Positions 44,446 to 52,430 of a DNA stretch of 64,000 bases are shown here, in pieces. Made by a program: the position numbers and the translations under genes. This DNA comes from Actinoalloteichus fjordicus. Its GTDB lineage: Bacteria > Actinomycetota > Actinomycetes > Mycobacteriales > Pseudonocardiaceae. Location of the stretch: the NCBI RefSeq assembly GCF_001941625.1, contig NZ_CP016076.1:2914001-2978000 (forward strand), given 5' to 3'. The notes below the pieces were generated by a model. It had not been told where the DNA came from. It did not search any database and saw nothing but the letters and a program-made list of their open reading frames with translations. Each line of letters begins with the position of its first letter. Position 1 is the stretch's first letter.

Positions 44446-44678
44446 CGTGCGGCCTGCTCCTTGAGGTGGTCGATCTGTCCTCGGCGAGCAACAGGCTATT
44501 CCGTCTGTCGTCGGGGGAGCACCGCCGACGACCCGCACTGCCCCTCGGGCGCAGGCGGCACGCAAGCGCCTACGCCAGAGCCGTGGGCGGCGCCGTGGGG
44601 GAGCGGGGCAGGCGCCCGTGGCGAGGGCCGCTGCCGTGCCGGACCGCGTGCAGACCTGCTGCGGGAGTCCTGCGTGAT

Positions 44679-45971
44679 TCACGCCTCGCGGCGAGCCAAC
44701 TCCTCGACGGCGGCGGCGATCGCCTCGTAGGGGTCGTGACTCCGGCACTCGGCCGCAAGCTCCTCCGTCCGCTTCGTCCGGCTCGGATCGGTCAGGATCG
44801 TCTCGACGGCCTTGCGGACGTCGGCCTCGTGCGGATCTCCGGTGCCGAGGTTGATCGCGGCTCCCGCCCACTCCGCCAGGGCGCCGACCTCTGCCTTGTC
44901 GTCGGTGTCGCCCGCCAGCACCATCGGGACGCCGTGCCAGAGCGCCCGGTGGACGCCGCCGTAGCCGCCGTTGCTGACCAGGACGTCGACGTGGGGCAGC
45001 AGGAGGTCGAAGGGGACGTACTCGGCAACCCGCGCGTTGGCGGGCAGTGCGGCGGGCACCGCGTCGCTGCCGGTGGTCACGATGACCAGCGCGTCGAGAT
45101 CGGCAAGTGCGCGCAGCGTCGGTTCGATCAGACGGCCGAGGTCCGAGTTGGCCAGGGTTCCCTGCGTCACGAGGACCACCCGAGACGCACTCGTCAGCTC
45201 ACTCCACCAGCCGGGCAGTTCGACGTCATCGGGTTCACCAGGCGGCAGCGTGCCCACGTGCCGTAGGTGCGGCGGCGCGTCGCTGCGGGGGTAGTCCATG
45301 CTCTCGATGGTGAGTTGAAGGAACAGGTCGGGGATCTCGACCAGCCCCTGGTAGATCAGCGGCGGCTCCTCCGTCGTCCCCAGCTCCGCCAGCGTCGTGA
45401 CGAGGTCGCGATGCGATCCCGCCCGCAGCGCCGAGGCCGCCACCTCGTTGAGGAAGGTGTTGCGGGCTCGGCCGTCCGCCGAGCTGTCCGGGGGCAGGCG
45501 CACTCCCCAGGGAGCGTGATCGATGCTGTTGATCGGGACCGGGATGACGCCGATGCCGATGACCCCGGCGGGCCGGCGGCCGGGCGCCCCGAGCCGGACC
45601 GGCCAGACACCCACGAACGTGGTCTCGTGCACCACGACCACCGGCTCCGGCGGGTCCTCGGCGAGCAGTTCTTGAACGGCCGCGTGTTGCGCCGGCAGGC
45701 CCTGGATGGTCAGATCGATGTCGAATTCGATCTGTTCCTGCCCGGCGCGCAGGGCCTCCCGTTCCGGGAACAGCGCGTTCAACGAACCGGCCAGGTCCGC
45801 CTGGCCGGGAAGCGGTGCGAATCGGGCGCCCGTGCGCTCGACTGATTCGCGGAAGATGCTGCCGGTGAGGAACGTGACGTCGTGTCCGCGTTTGACGAGA
45901 TTCCGCGCGATCTCTCGCATGGGCGTCACATGCCCGTGCACCGGTACTGCCGCTATCAACACCTTCGTCAC
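44679..45971 (-). CDS. GT1-family glycosyltransferase (macrolide-type), copy 2
   Basis: A 430-residue paralogue of the preceding protein. N-terminus VLIAAVPVHGHVTPMREIAR; donor site region VIVTTGSDAV, AEYVPFDLLLPHVDVLVSNG, and GYGGVHRALWHGVPMVLAGD. Both copies end in a DPxxAIAAAVEE/Q segment. GTG 45971 aligns with copy 1's start. The 233-base gap between the copies and same orientation point to a tandem duplication. A 16-bp palindrome lies 171 bases upstream of this gene. No other natural-product genes are seen here. Confidence 0.9.
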   Translation of the reverse strand: MTKVLIAAVPVHGHVTPMREIARNLVKRGHDVTFLTGSIFRESVERTGARFAPLPGQADLAGSLNALFPEREALRAGQEQIEFDIDLTIQGLPAQHAAVQELLAEDPPEPVVVVHETTFVGVWPVRLGAPGRRPAGVIGIGVIPVPINSIDHAPWGVRLPPDSSADGRARNTFLNEVAASALRAGSHRDLVTTLAELGTTEEPPLIYQGLVEIPDLFLQLTIESMDYPRSDAPPHLRHVGTLPPGEPDDVELPGWWSELTSASRVVLVTQGTLANSDLGRLIEPTLRALADLDALVIVTTGSDAVPAALPANARVAEYVPFDLLLPHVDVLVSNGGYGGVHRALWHGVPMVLAGDTDDKAEVGALAEWAGAAINLGTGDPHEADVRKAVETILTDPSRTKRTEELAAECRSHDPYEAIAAAVEELARREA

Positions 45972-46141
45972 TGTGCGGTCTGCTCCTCGCTCACGGGTGC
46001 GGCGCGTTCTGCCTGCGACGAACTGAAACGGCCTGGTCGCGCCGATGCGCTGATCGTTTATACCGTATCGCCGCGCGGCGTCGGCGAGTGCCATAGCCCG
46101 ATCCCGGCCTGCCCGGAATGGCACCACCGCTGCCCGAGCGG

Positions 46142-46157
46142 AAATTCAATTGAATTT
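46142..46157. promoter_or_regulatory. 16-bp perfect AT-rich palindrome, candidate operator
   Basis: AAATTCAATTGAATTT is its own reverse complement over all 16 bases, in a window that is mostly above 70% GC. It lies between the DUF397 stop and the glycosyltransferase copy 2 start, on the promoter side of the latter. A regulator-binding site is the simplest reading. Confidence 0.5.
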
Positions 46158-46248
46158 GCAACGAAGTGGTCGATCGTCCTCGGCGACGACTGACCGGCCC
46201 GTTTCTCGATTCGCGGAATGCCTGCGAATGCGTGGCGCGCCCGGCGAG

Positions 46249-46446
46249 TCAGTCGCGGCGCAGCCGGTCTTCCTTGACGGCCTGGACGAACGCCAGGAAG
46301 GCCTGTCTGCTGACCTGCAGGGTGCCGCCCTGGCGGTGCTTGGCATCGCGGATGCAGGTCAGGCCGGGGGCCTGGGCGATCTCGACCTGGGGCGAGCCCA
46401 ACGGGCTGTGCGCCGAGCGGCGGACGCCGGGGGCGTGGTGTGCCAT
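46249..46446 (-). CDS. DUF397 domain protein
   Basis: A 65-residue protein of the actinobacterial DUF397 family. VEIAQAPGLTCIRDAKHRQG followed by GTLQVSRQAFLAFVQAVKED is the family core (VEVA...VAVRDSKDP...L.F....W.AFL). ATG 46446 has a strong GGAGGG upstream and is preferred to GTG 46488. DUF397 genes usually accompany an XRE-type helix-turn-helix gene, some acting as anti-regulator or toxin-antitoxin-like pairs; no XRE gene is adjacent here. Confidence 0.82.
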   Translation of the reverse strand: MAHHAPGVRRSAHSPLGSPQVEIAQAPGLTCIRDAKHRQGGTLQVSRQAFLAFVQAVKEDRLRRD

Positions 46447-46635
46447 CGGTTGCTCCCTCCGCGGTTCGTGAAGAGGGTTCACCTCCACCTTAACCGCACT
46501 CCCGCGTCGGAGGGGCCGCCGCCCACGCCCTCGGCGCGTCCCCTGCCGTGGTCACTCCGCCGATCGGGGCGATGATCGACCCTGATCGGCGCGAGACGAT
46601 GGAGTTTCGGCTCGAACAGGGTTAGAAAGAGAGAA

Positions 46636-47154
46636 GTGATCATTCCGGGGCTAGGGTCGGCTGCTCCGCCACCTCGTCAGGTGGCGGCCTGGTGGGTACT
46701 CGACCTGCTGGCGGCGGAACGAGTGCCGTGGTGGGCGGCCGAGTGGCTCGCGCAGGGACACGACGGACCCTGCCTGCGAGAACTCGCCGGACTCGGCGCC
46801 CAGGACACGAGGCAGACCCGGGATCTGCTTCCCGCGGTCTTCGCCGAGCTCTCCATCCGGCCTCCGCAGACGGTGATCACGGCGGCCGAGGTGTGTTTCG
46901 GGTATCTGGCCCGGTTATGTCTGGAGGGCAGAGCCGACGAGCGCTGGGTGGCGGGCATCGTCGATCAGGTGCTGTGTTCCGCCGACTTCGCCGACGAGGT
47001 CTACGAGCAGCCGTTGGCGGGTGCCTTCGGCGTGGACGAGGCCTGGGACGACGGATGGGCGGGGCCGACGTCGGAGCTGCGCGTGCTGGTGCGGGACGCC
47101 TGTGCCGCCCAGCTCGGCGTCGTCGACACCGAGGCCGCAGCCGACGAGCCGTGA
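46636..47154 (+). CDS. Hypothetical protein, Trp- and Cys-containing helical
   Basis: A 172-residue protein I do not recognise. It is mostly alpha-helical by composition, with WWVLDLLAAERVPWWAAEWL at residues 17-36, four cysteines spread through the chain and an acidic C-terminus. GTG 46636 follows a purine-rich AGAAAGAGAGAAG that may serve as ribosome binding site. It is divergent from the DUF397 gene, which may be a functional link. Codon bias and lack of frame interruptions support a real gene. Confidence 0.65.
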   Translation: MIIPGLGSAAPPPRQVAAWWVLDLLAAERVPWWAAEWLAQGHDGPCLRELAGLGAQDTRQTRDLLPAVFAELSIRPPQTVITAAEVCFGYLARLCLEGRADERWVAGIVDQVLCSADFADEVYEQPLAGAFGVDEAWDDGWAGPTSELRVLVRDACAAQLGVVDTEAAADEP

Positions 47155-47627
47155 GTGAATCACCCGATTGCGGCGGCTCGATCGCCGGTGATCATCCGGT
47201 CGGCCTAGCCGGCAGCCCGTCTCGCGTGCCGATAACCGCGAATAGACGGCCCCGACGGTCGACTTCCCCGTACGTCGGGGCCGTTCCATGCCGTATCCCG
47301 GCTGGTCGTCTCCGCAGGCCCCGTCGCGTGATCCGATCTCCCGCAGCGGTCGGCGGCGGCGCTGTCGAGCCTGTTCGGTCGGGCCCGTTGCCGACCCGTC
47401 CGGCTGCGTGTCGTCGCCTGCTCGCCGCCGGCGGCGACACCGCCGCGGAGCCCTGCGGCCGTGACGGCCCGTCAGCTCGCACCCGACCGCACTGCCGGGG
47501 GTGCAAAACCAGGGCTCGGCGGCTGCGGCCGCCGTGCCGGAACCAAGATCGTTGCAGGTAGACGTGCTGACGAACGTGACATCCATCTTGTTGCGATCAC
47601 AACTATTGCCCGCGCAGCATCGAACAT
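47155..47627. other. Intergenic region with hairpin
   Basis: About 470 bases. It holds the hairpin at 47246-47284, and its last 120 bases are less GC-rich (e.g. TTGTTGCGATCACAACTATTG), likely the promoter for the small zinc-binding gene at 47628. Confidence 0.5.
47246..47284. terminator. 11-bp perfect hairpin downstream of hypothetical gene
   Basis: ACGGCCCCGAC / GTCGGGGCCGT with a 17-base loop, about 90 bases after the stop at 47154. A GC-rich stem without a T-tract; probable terminator. Confidence 0.5.
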
Positions 47628-47831
47628 ATGAGCGAACCGCGATGGCCTCCCCGGTGTCCCAGCGGGCGGCATCGGCTCCTGCCCGGAGAGCTGCTCGTCG
47701 GCTGGCATCCCTGCGACTGCACCCCCGATCTCCTGGGCCACCGAACCTGGACCTGCGTTCGCTGCATGGCCGCGGGCCGGGTCGACACCTGGTTTCACCC
47801 GCCGTGCCTCGCCTCGGCCGCCACGTCGTGA
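47628..47831 (+). CDS. Small cysteine/histidine-rich zinc-ribbon-like protein
   Basis: A 67-residue protein with six cysteines in ordered positions: PPRCPSGRHRL, WHPCDCTPD and TWTCVRCMAAG, then FHPPCLA. The pattern resembles small actinobacterial proteins with a G(H)xL..G..LVGW..C.C...GHRTW.C..C core. Zinc binding is likely; the function is unknown. ATG 47628 has no strong ribosome binding site, but the preceding 50 bases are AT-richer, as at promoters. Confidence 0.68.
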   Translation: MSEPRWPPRCPSGRHRLLPGELLVGWHPCDCTPDLLGHRTWTCVRCMAAGRVDTWFHPPCLASAATS

Positions 47832-48226
47832 GTGCCGTGCCGCCGATGGAGGGCACCGCGCGTCGGGCGCCTGCACGTCCGATTCCCCGGAGCCGACCGG
47901 TGCGGGCCTCGCCGAGGATGCTCACCGCTCGGCGGGGCCTGATGGTCGAGGACGTCGCGTACTCGGGACGTCGCGGCTCGGACCGTCGCGCACTCGGGAC
48001 AGGGAACGGCCCCGACGCCAGGGGGAGGAGCGCCGGGGCCGCAGGGGGTACTTCTGATTCATCGGGTCCGATCACGCCCGGCCGGCTCCGCCGATCAGGT
48101 GGACATCAGCGGGGATCAGGTCCGGACGAACGGCCCGTCGGAGTCTGCCCGGCGCTCGGCTCCCCGAGGCGGCGCGGCTCCCGGCCGTCGTGATCGGGGC
48201 TCGACCGTCTCGCCTGCCCGACGGTG
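47832..48226. other. Convergent intergenic region
   Basis: About 395 bases between the small zinc-binding gene and the TetR stop. No gene or clear hairpin found by eye. Confidence 0.4.
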
Positions 48227-48934
48227 TCACCGCAGCTCGGGCAGACCGGGCTTGCGGCCGGTCCTCGGCGCCTGGAACGCCGACATCAGGCGCTCCGACA
48301 CCTGCGGACACGGCAGCGGCGGGCCGTCCCCGACGGGAAGCGCGGCCAGCATGAGCGCCAGGGTGCGTCGCCAGGCATCCGGCGCCGTGCCGCCCGTGGC
48401 CTGCACCACGCCCGCATTGGCCAGCAGCAGCAGCACGACATCGGCGGCCACCAGATCGGCGCGCAGCGAGCCCTCCCGCTGCGCGCGTTCCAGCAGCGCC
48501 TGCTGCGCCTCGTGCAGCTGCCTGCGTACTCGGGCCATCGTGGGGCAGTCCGGCAGTGTCACGGTGAGGACGTCGGTCAGGCTGCGATCGGCGGCCTGCA
48601 ACTCGCACATCCGAGTCAGATAGCCCACGAAGCCGCTCCAGCCGTCCGGAGCCGTCAGGCCCTCTTCCGCCGCTGCCAGATACTCGTGTGTCTTGGCGAG
48701 GAACACCGCCTCCACCAGATCGACACGGGTCTCGAAGCGCCGGTACAACGTCCCGACGCCGACCTCGGCCCGCCGGGCGATCTCCTCCATCGGCACGTCC
48801 ATGCCCTGATCGGCGAACGCCTCCCGGGCGGCGGCGATGATGCGTCTGCGATTGCGCTCCGCATCCCGCCTCGGCCGTCGCCCGGCAGGCGGCAGGCCGG
48901 GGCAGGCCTGGTCGTCCGCCGTCCCGAAGGTCAT
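48227..48934 (-). CDS. TetR family transcriptional regulator
   Basis: A 235-residue repressor. The N-terminal helix-turn-helix (RRRIIAAAREAFADQGMDVP, MEEIARRAEVGVGTLYRRFE) is at residues 30-75. The C-terminal half is a helical ligand-binding domain of the SCO-type TetR_C group (FVGYLTRMCELQAADRSLTD). ATG 48934 is chosen. It is divergent from yceI with 141 bases between; it probably regulates itself and that gene. Confidence 0.92.
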   Translation of the reverse strand: MTFGTADDQACPGLPPAGRRPRRDAERNRRRIIAAAREAFADQGMDVPMEEIARRAEVGVGTLYRRFETRVDLVEAVFLAKTHEYLAAAEEGLTAPDGWSGFVGYLTRMCELQAADRSLTDVLTVTLPDCPTMARVRRQLHEAQQALLERAQREGSLRADLVAADVVLLLLANAGVVQATGGTAPDAWRRTLALMLAALPVGDGPPLPCPQVSERLMSAFQAPRTGRKPGLPELR

Positions 48935-49013
48935 GGTCGCCCAGCCTACGTAATCGGACGGGATTCCTCCTCTTTCCTTGCCACCGAAACGCCGACCGCC
49001 TAGGTTGGCGGCG

Positions 49014-49034
49014 AACGGAAGAATCTCGTCCGTT
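49014..49034. promoter_or_regulatory. Candidate TetR operator
   Basis: Inverted repeat AACGGA-N9-TCCGTT in the TetR/yceI divergent gap, 42 bases before the yceI start. Position and symmetry suit a TetR-type operator; there is no second copy to confirm it. Confidence 0.4.
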
Positions 49035-49075
49035 TGCCTCGTTCCGGTCGTTCGCTCTCTTCTCGAGGAGTCCGC

Positions 49076-49633
49076 ATGTCCAGCCTCACCTCGTCCATCC
49101 CCGGCTACGTCGTCGGCACCTGGACGATCGACCAGGCGCATTCCGAGATCGGCTTCTCGGTTCGCCACATGATGATCAGCAAGGTGCGCGGTAGGTTCAC
49201 CGAGTTCTCCGGCGAGTTCGTGACGGCGGAGAATCCCGTCGACTCCTCGGTCACCGCCGAGATCGTGTTGAACTCCATCCACACCGGCAACGAAGGGCGG
49301 GACAACCACATCCGCTCCGCCGACTTCTTCGAGGTCGAGAAGCATCCGACCATGACCTACCGCTCGACGTCGATCCGGCTCGACGGCGAGGACCCGGTGA
49401 TCGAGGGCGAGCTGACGCTCAAGGACGTGACCAGGTCGGTCCCGCTGACCGTCGAGCTCGGCGGCTTCGGCCCGGACAACTACGGCGGCACCAGGGTCGG
49501 GCTCACCGCGAAGGCCGAGATCAACCGGGGCGACTTCGGCATCACCTTCAACCAGCCGTTGGAGACCGGCGGCGTGGTGATCGGCGAGAAGATCACCATT
49601 CAGCTGGAGATCGAGGCCGTCCTGAACGCCTGA
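49076..49633 (+). CDS. YceI family lipid-binding protein
   Basis: A 185-residue lipocalin-like protein that binds isoprenoid or other lipids in related structures. The N-terminal core GTWTIDQAHSEIGFSVRHMM is highly diagnostic, followed by GRFTEFSGEFVT, DFFEVEKHPTMTYRST and EGELTLKDVTRSVPLTVELG. There is no signal peptide, so it is cytoplasmic, unlike E. coli YceI. GAGGAG (49065-49070) precedes ATG 49076. Confidence 0.94.
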   Translation: MSSLTSSIPGYVVGTWTIDQAHSEIGFSVRHMMISKVRGRFTEFSGEFVTAENPVDSSVTAEIVLNSIHTGNEGRDNHIRSADFFEVEKHPTMTYRSTSIRLDGEDPVIEGELTLKDVTRSVPLTVELGGFGPDNYGGTRVGLTAKAEINRGDFGITFNQPLETGGVVIGEKITIQLEIEAVLNA

Positions 49634-49712
49634 TCTCTGCGCACCGAGGGCACATCGGCCGGTTCTCGCCGCGGGATCGGTGTCTGGGGGTCGTCCGCCG
49701 GCCGTGTGCTCG

Positions 49713-49736
49713 CGCCATCGCCATCGCCATCGCCAC
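49713..49736. repeat. Tandem hexanucleotide repeat (CGCCAT)4
   Basis: Three perfect CGCCAT units and a fourth, CGCCAC, in non-coding sequence 80 bases after yceI. Confidence 0.7.
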
Positions 49737-50150
49737 CGGTCGCCCGCTTCGTCGACGTCGGCGGACTCGATCCCGACGGAGTCCCCGCCGCCGAGCGACG
49801 CCGCGTCCTGCCTGCCCTCGAGCGGCAGACTGCGCATCGTCGGACGTCGGTCGACCGGCTGCCCTGGGTACGCAGCGCTCGGCCCGTCTGGACGAGCACA
49901 CGACTTCGTTCGCCTTCGCCCTGTCCAGTCCGTGGCTTCGCCTCGATTCGGGCTGCCGCCGGACGGCGCAGGCAGCCGGGCTCCGCGCGCCCTGCATCGA
50001 TTCGGGCCCGCCACGTCCGGGGAGCCTCGCAAGATCGTCATGCGAAACCCGACCGACGACGCGATGATGCGGACCATGTCGACTCCGCAGGCTTCGCGAG
50101 GCGCCCCGAGACCCCGTCGCGGGACCGTCCACAGGCGTCCGAACGCTCCG

Positions 50151-50174
50151 TCGGCGTCGGCGTCGGCGTCGGCG
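50151..50174. repeat. Tandem hexanucleotide repeat (TCGGCG)4
   Basis: Four perfect TCGGCG units followed by the partial unit TCGCGA, about 430 bases from the other hexamer tract in the same intergenic region. Confidence 0.7.
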
Positions 50175-50562
50175 TCGCGAGTCCATTGGAGCCCGCGCCG
50201 TCGCATCGGCGCGGGCTCGTCGGGGCCGACGAGTACTCCATCCGGCTCAACATCGGGTAGCACGTCCGGGTGCAACCCGACCACGCGGCCGGAATGCGTA
50301 CCAAGCTGAGGGTCGGCCCTCGGCCGCTTCTCCTGGAGGTGATCATATGGACGTCGGTGGACCGTCGTCGCAGCATGGCTCGGCTGATCTCGACTTAGTC
50401 CGGCGCGGTAGTCGTCGCCGAATCGACGCCGTTGTGAGTGCGGTGGACAGATCACCGCCGGTTTCCGACCGGCCCGTGTCGTCCTCCGCCGTGGGGGTTC
50501 CCTCGGTCGTACCCGCGAATCCGTCGGTCGCACCGAGGTTCGCCCGTCATTCCGGAGTCCTC

Positions 50563-50787
50563 ATGTACGCCTGGTTCGTGCGTTCCGTCCGCGCTGGAGA
50601 CACCCATCTCGCCGAGGAGGACTGGGACGGCTACAACCCCGTCGTGCCGGTCTGTGAGTCCACAGTCGCCTTCTCACCGCTCAATCGGGAGCCCATCGAG
50701 GTCTGCTACTTCGACGAGCAGCGTTGTCCCCGCTGCCTCGAGCTGACCCGCCCCCGTCCCAAGACACGACTGGCCTCGGTGCGATGA
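50563..50787 (+). CDS. Small cysteine-containing protein (CxxC)
   Basis: A 74-residue protein from ATG 50563 (YAWFVRSVRAGDTHLAEEDW). The second half holds VCESTVAFSPLNREPIEVCY and EQRCPRCLELTRP, a C..C..CxxC arrangement suggestive of a single zinc site. A GGAG lies just upstream. An upstream in-frame ATG at 50347 would add 72 Ser/Pro/Arg residues without structure and is less likely. No function is known. It resembles the other small zinc-finger-like proteins in the window. Confidence 0.65.
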   Translation: MYAWFVRSVRAGDTHLAEEDWDGYNPVVPVCESTVAFSPLNREPIEVCYFDEQRCPRCLELTRPRPKTRLASVR

Positions 50788-51198
50788 GCACCGGGAGACG
50801 CCGGTCCACCGGACCGCCGGGCAGGGGACGACATGCCCGTCGGCGGGCACATCGACCGCAGGCGGGCCCGGCGGCCGCCCGAGGATCAGGGCGCCCGATC
50901 TTCTGCGGAACAGCCCCTTCGTGACGTCGACGGAACCGGTTCGCCACGCCGGCCGAGGACGTCCGTCCGGACCGCGTCGTCGCCTCCCGACGGAGTACGC
51001 CCGAGGCGACGAGCACAGTGCGACCGGTTCGGTCCGGCGCCTGGCACGGCATGCGGGCCGCCGCATCCCGGAGCGCCCGCACGCCCGACCGGTTCGCCAC
51101 CGGTCCGGCTGACCAGTCCCGCCACGAGAACCTCGGCGCCCGTGCCCCGACCGTCGCGCGGCGGCGTACGGGGCACTCGTCGCCGGAGTCCGGTCCGT
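50788..51198. other. Convergent intergenic region
   Basis: About 410 bases between the small CxxC gene and the O-methyltransferase stop. No gene; no clear hairpin found by eye. Confidence 0.4.
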
Positions 51199-52242
51199 TC
51201 AGCGCGGCAGGGCCGTCACCACGTGTGAGTCGAGTTCGGTCGACAGGGTGACGGTCCCGCCGAGCCGAAGGCCTGCCTGGTCGAACAGTCGCTCGTACTC
51301 GCCGACAGTGCGCTCTCGACCGGTGGTCATCACCAGCATCTCCATGTCACCGAAGGCGGTCATGAGGTTCGCATCCTCGGTCGGCTGATCCCAGTCCGGC
51401 ACCAGCGCCGTGATCACCAGCACCCGGCCGTTCGGCTGCATCGCCGTCCGGCAGTTGCGCAGGATGCGGACACAGGACTCGTCATCCCAGTCGTGCAGGA
51501 TGTTCTTCAGCAGATAGACGTCCCGCCCGGCGGGAACGGTCGCGAAGAAGTCACCGGCCTCGGTGTCGGCCCGGTCGGCCACGCCTGCCTTGCGCAGCAT
51601 CTCGGTTGCACGTTCCAGTGCGGCCTCGGTGTCGAACACCGTGCCGTGCAGGCTCGGTCCGGCAGCCAGGATCGCCGCAAGCAGGGTGCCGTCCCCGCCG
51701 CCGACGTCGACCAGTCGCTCCCCCTGCGTGAACGAGATTCCTCGGACGGTGTCCGGGAGCTGGATCTCCGAGATCGTGCTCATCGCGCGGTGGAACCGGG
51801 CCGCCAACGCGGGGTCGGTGCCGAGGTGATCGAAGAACCCGGTGCCGAACACGGCATCGAATCCCGGCCTGCCGGTGCGGATCGACGCCTCCAGCGAGCC
51901 CCAGGCCTGCCACCAGGCGGGGTCGCCGTACAACTCGGCCATCGGATGGAGCGAGTGCGGGGCCTGGCTGCGGAACAGCCTGCCGAGGGGGCTCAACTCC
52001 ACCGAGTCGTCGCCGGTCGTGACCACGACGCCGAGTTGTCCGAGTGCCCGCAACAGGCGGCGCAGCGCATCGTGGTCGGTGCCCGTCTCGGCTGCGAGGT
52101 CCGCTACCGTCTTCGACGTCTCGCCGATCAGATCGGGGATGCCCAGACGCACGGCGGTCCCGAGCATCTGGGAGAACGCGAAGCCGAAAATCAATGACGT
52201 CGCCTGTCGGGCGGCGTCGAGTTCTGATTCGTGCTCGGGCAT
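51199..52242 (-). CDS. SAM-dependent O-methyltransferase (hydroxyindole/polyketide type)
   Basis: A 347-residue methyltransferase of the family of acetylserotonin and tailoring O-methyltransferases. The N-terminal dimerisation domain has a winged helix (KTVADLAAETGTDHDALRRL), then motif I LVDVGGGDGTLLAAILA, ENFD-like VFDTEAALERA, and the catalytic-base region LLKNILHDWDDE followed by RILRNCRTAM. Such enzymes methylate hydroxyls in secondary metabolites. ATG 52242 is chosen; the longer frame to 52416 has no conserved sequence. Confidence 0.9.
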   Translation of the reverse strand: MPEHESELDAARQATSLIFGFAFSQMLGTAVRLGIPDLIGETSKTVADLAAETGTDHDALRRLLRALGQLGVVVTTGDDSVELSPLGRLFRSQAPHSLHPMAELYGDPAWWQAWGSLEASIRTGRPGFDAVFGTGFFDHLGTDPALAARFHRAMSTISEIQLPDTVRGISFTQGERLVDVGGGDGTLLAAILAAGPSLHGTVFDTEAALERATEMLRKAGVADRADTEAGDFFATVPAGRDVYLLKNILHDWDDESCVRILRNCRTAMQPNGRVLVITALVPDWDQPTEDANLMTAFGDMEMLVMTTGRERTVGEYERLFDQAGLRLGGTVTLSTELDSHVVTALPR

Positions 52243-52430
52243 CTCCGCTCCTGACTGGGGTTCTCGATCGTCCTCGTCGAGCCTAGGCGTGCGGTCGGTG
52301 TGGCGGGCTCCTGCCGAGAAGGGAAACCGGATGAGCCGAGCGTGAGTCTCAGTAGCATGACCCGGCGTCCACCCTATTGGGGAGCACGATGCCGAACGAG
52401 TGAACTGCACTGCCAAGAAGGAGACTGAGG

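Larger units (their letters stand above)
49634..50562. other. Long intergenic region with hexamer repeats
   Basis: 929 bases without a family-like gene. Two short tandem hexamer tracts occur (listed separately). The minus-strand frame continuous with tetR through this region is a shadow, and the plus-strand extension upstream of 50563 lacks family sequence. Confidence 0.5.

Noticed and set aside
48935-50533. Upstream extension of the tetR frame to 768 codons
   Set aside because: TetR proteins are about 200-240 residues and the helix-turn-helix begins near 48850. The extension is low-complexity and antisense to yceI.
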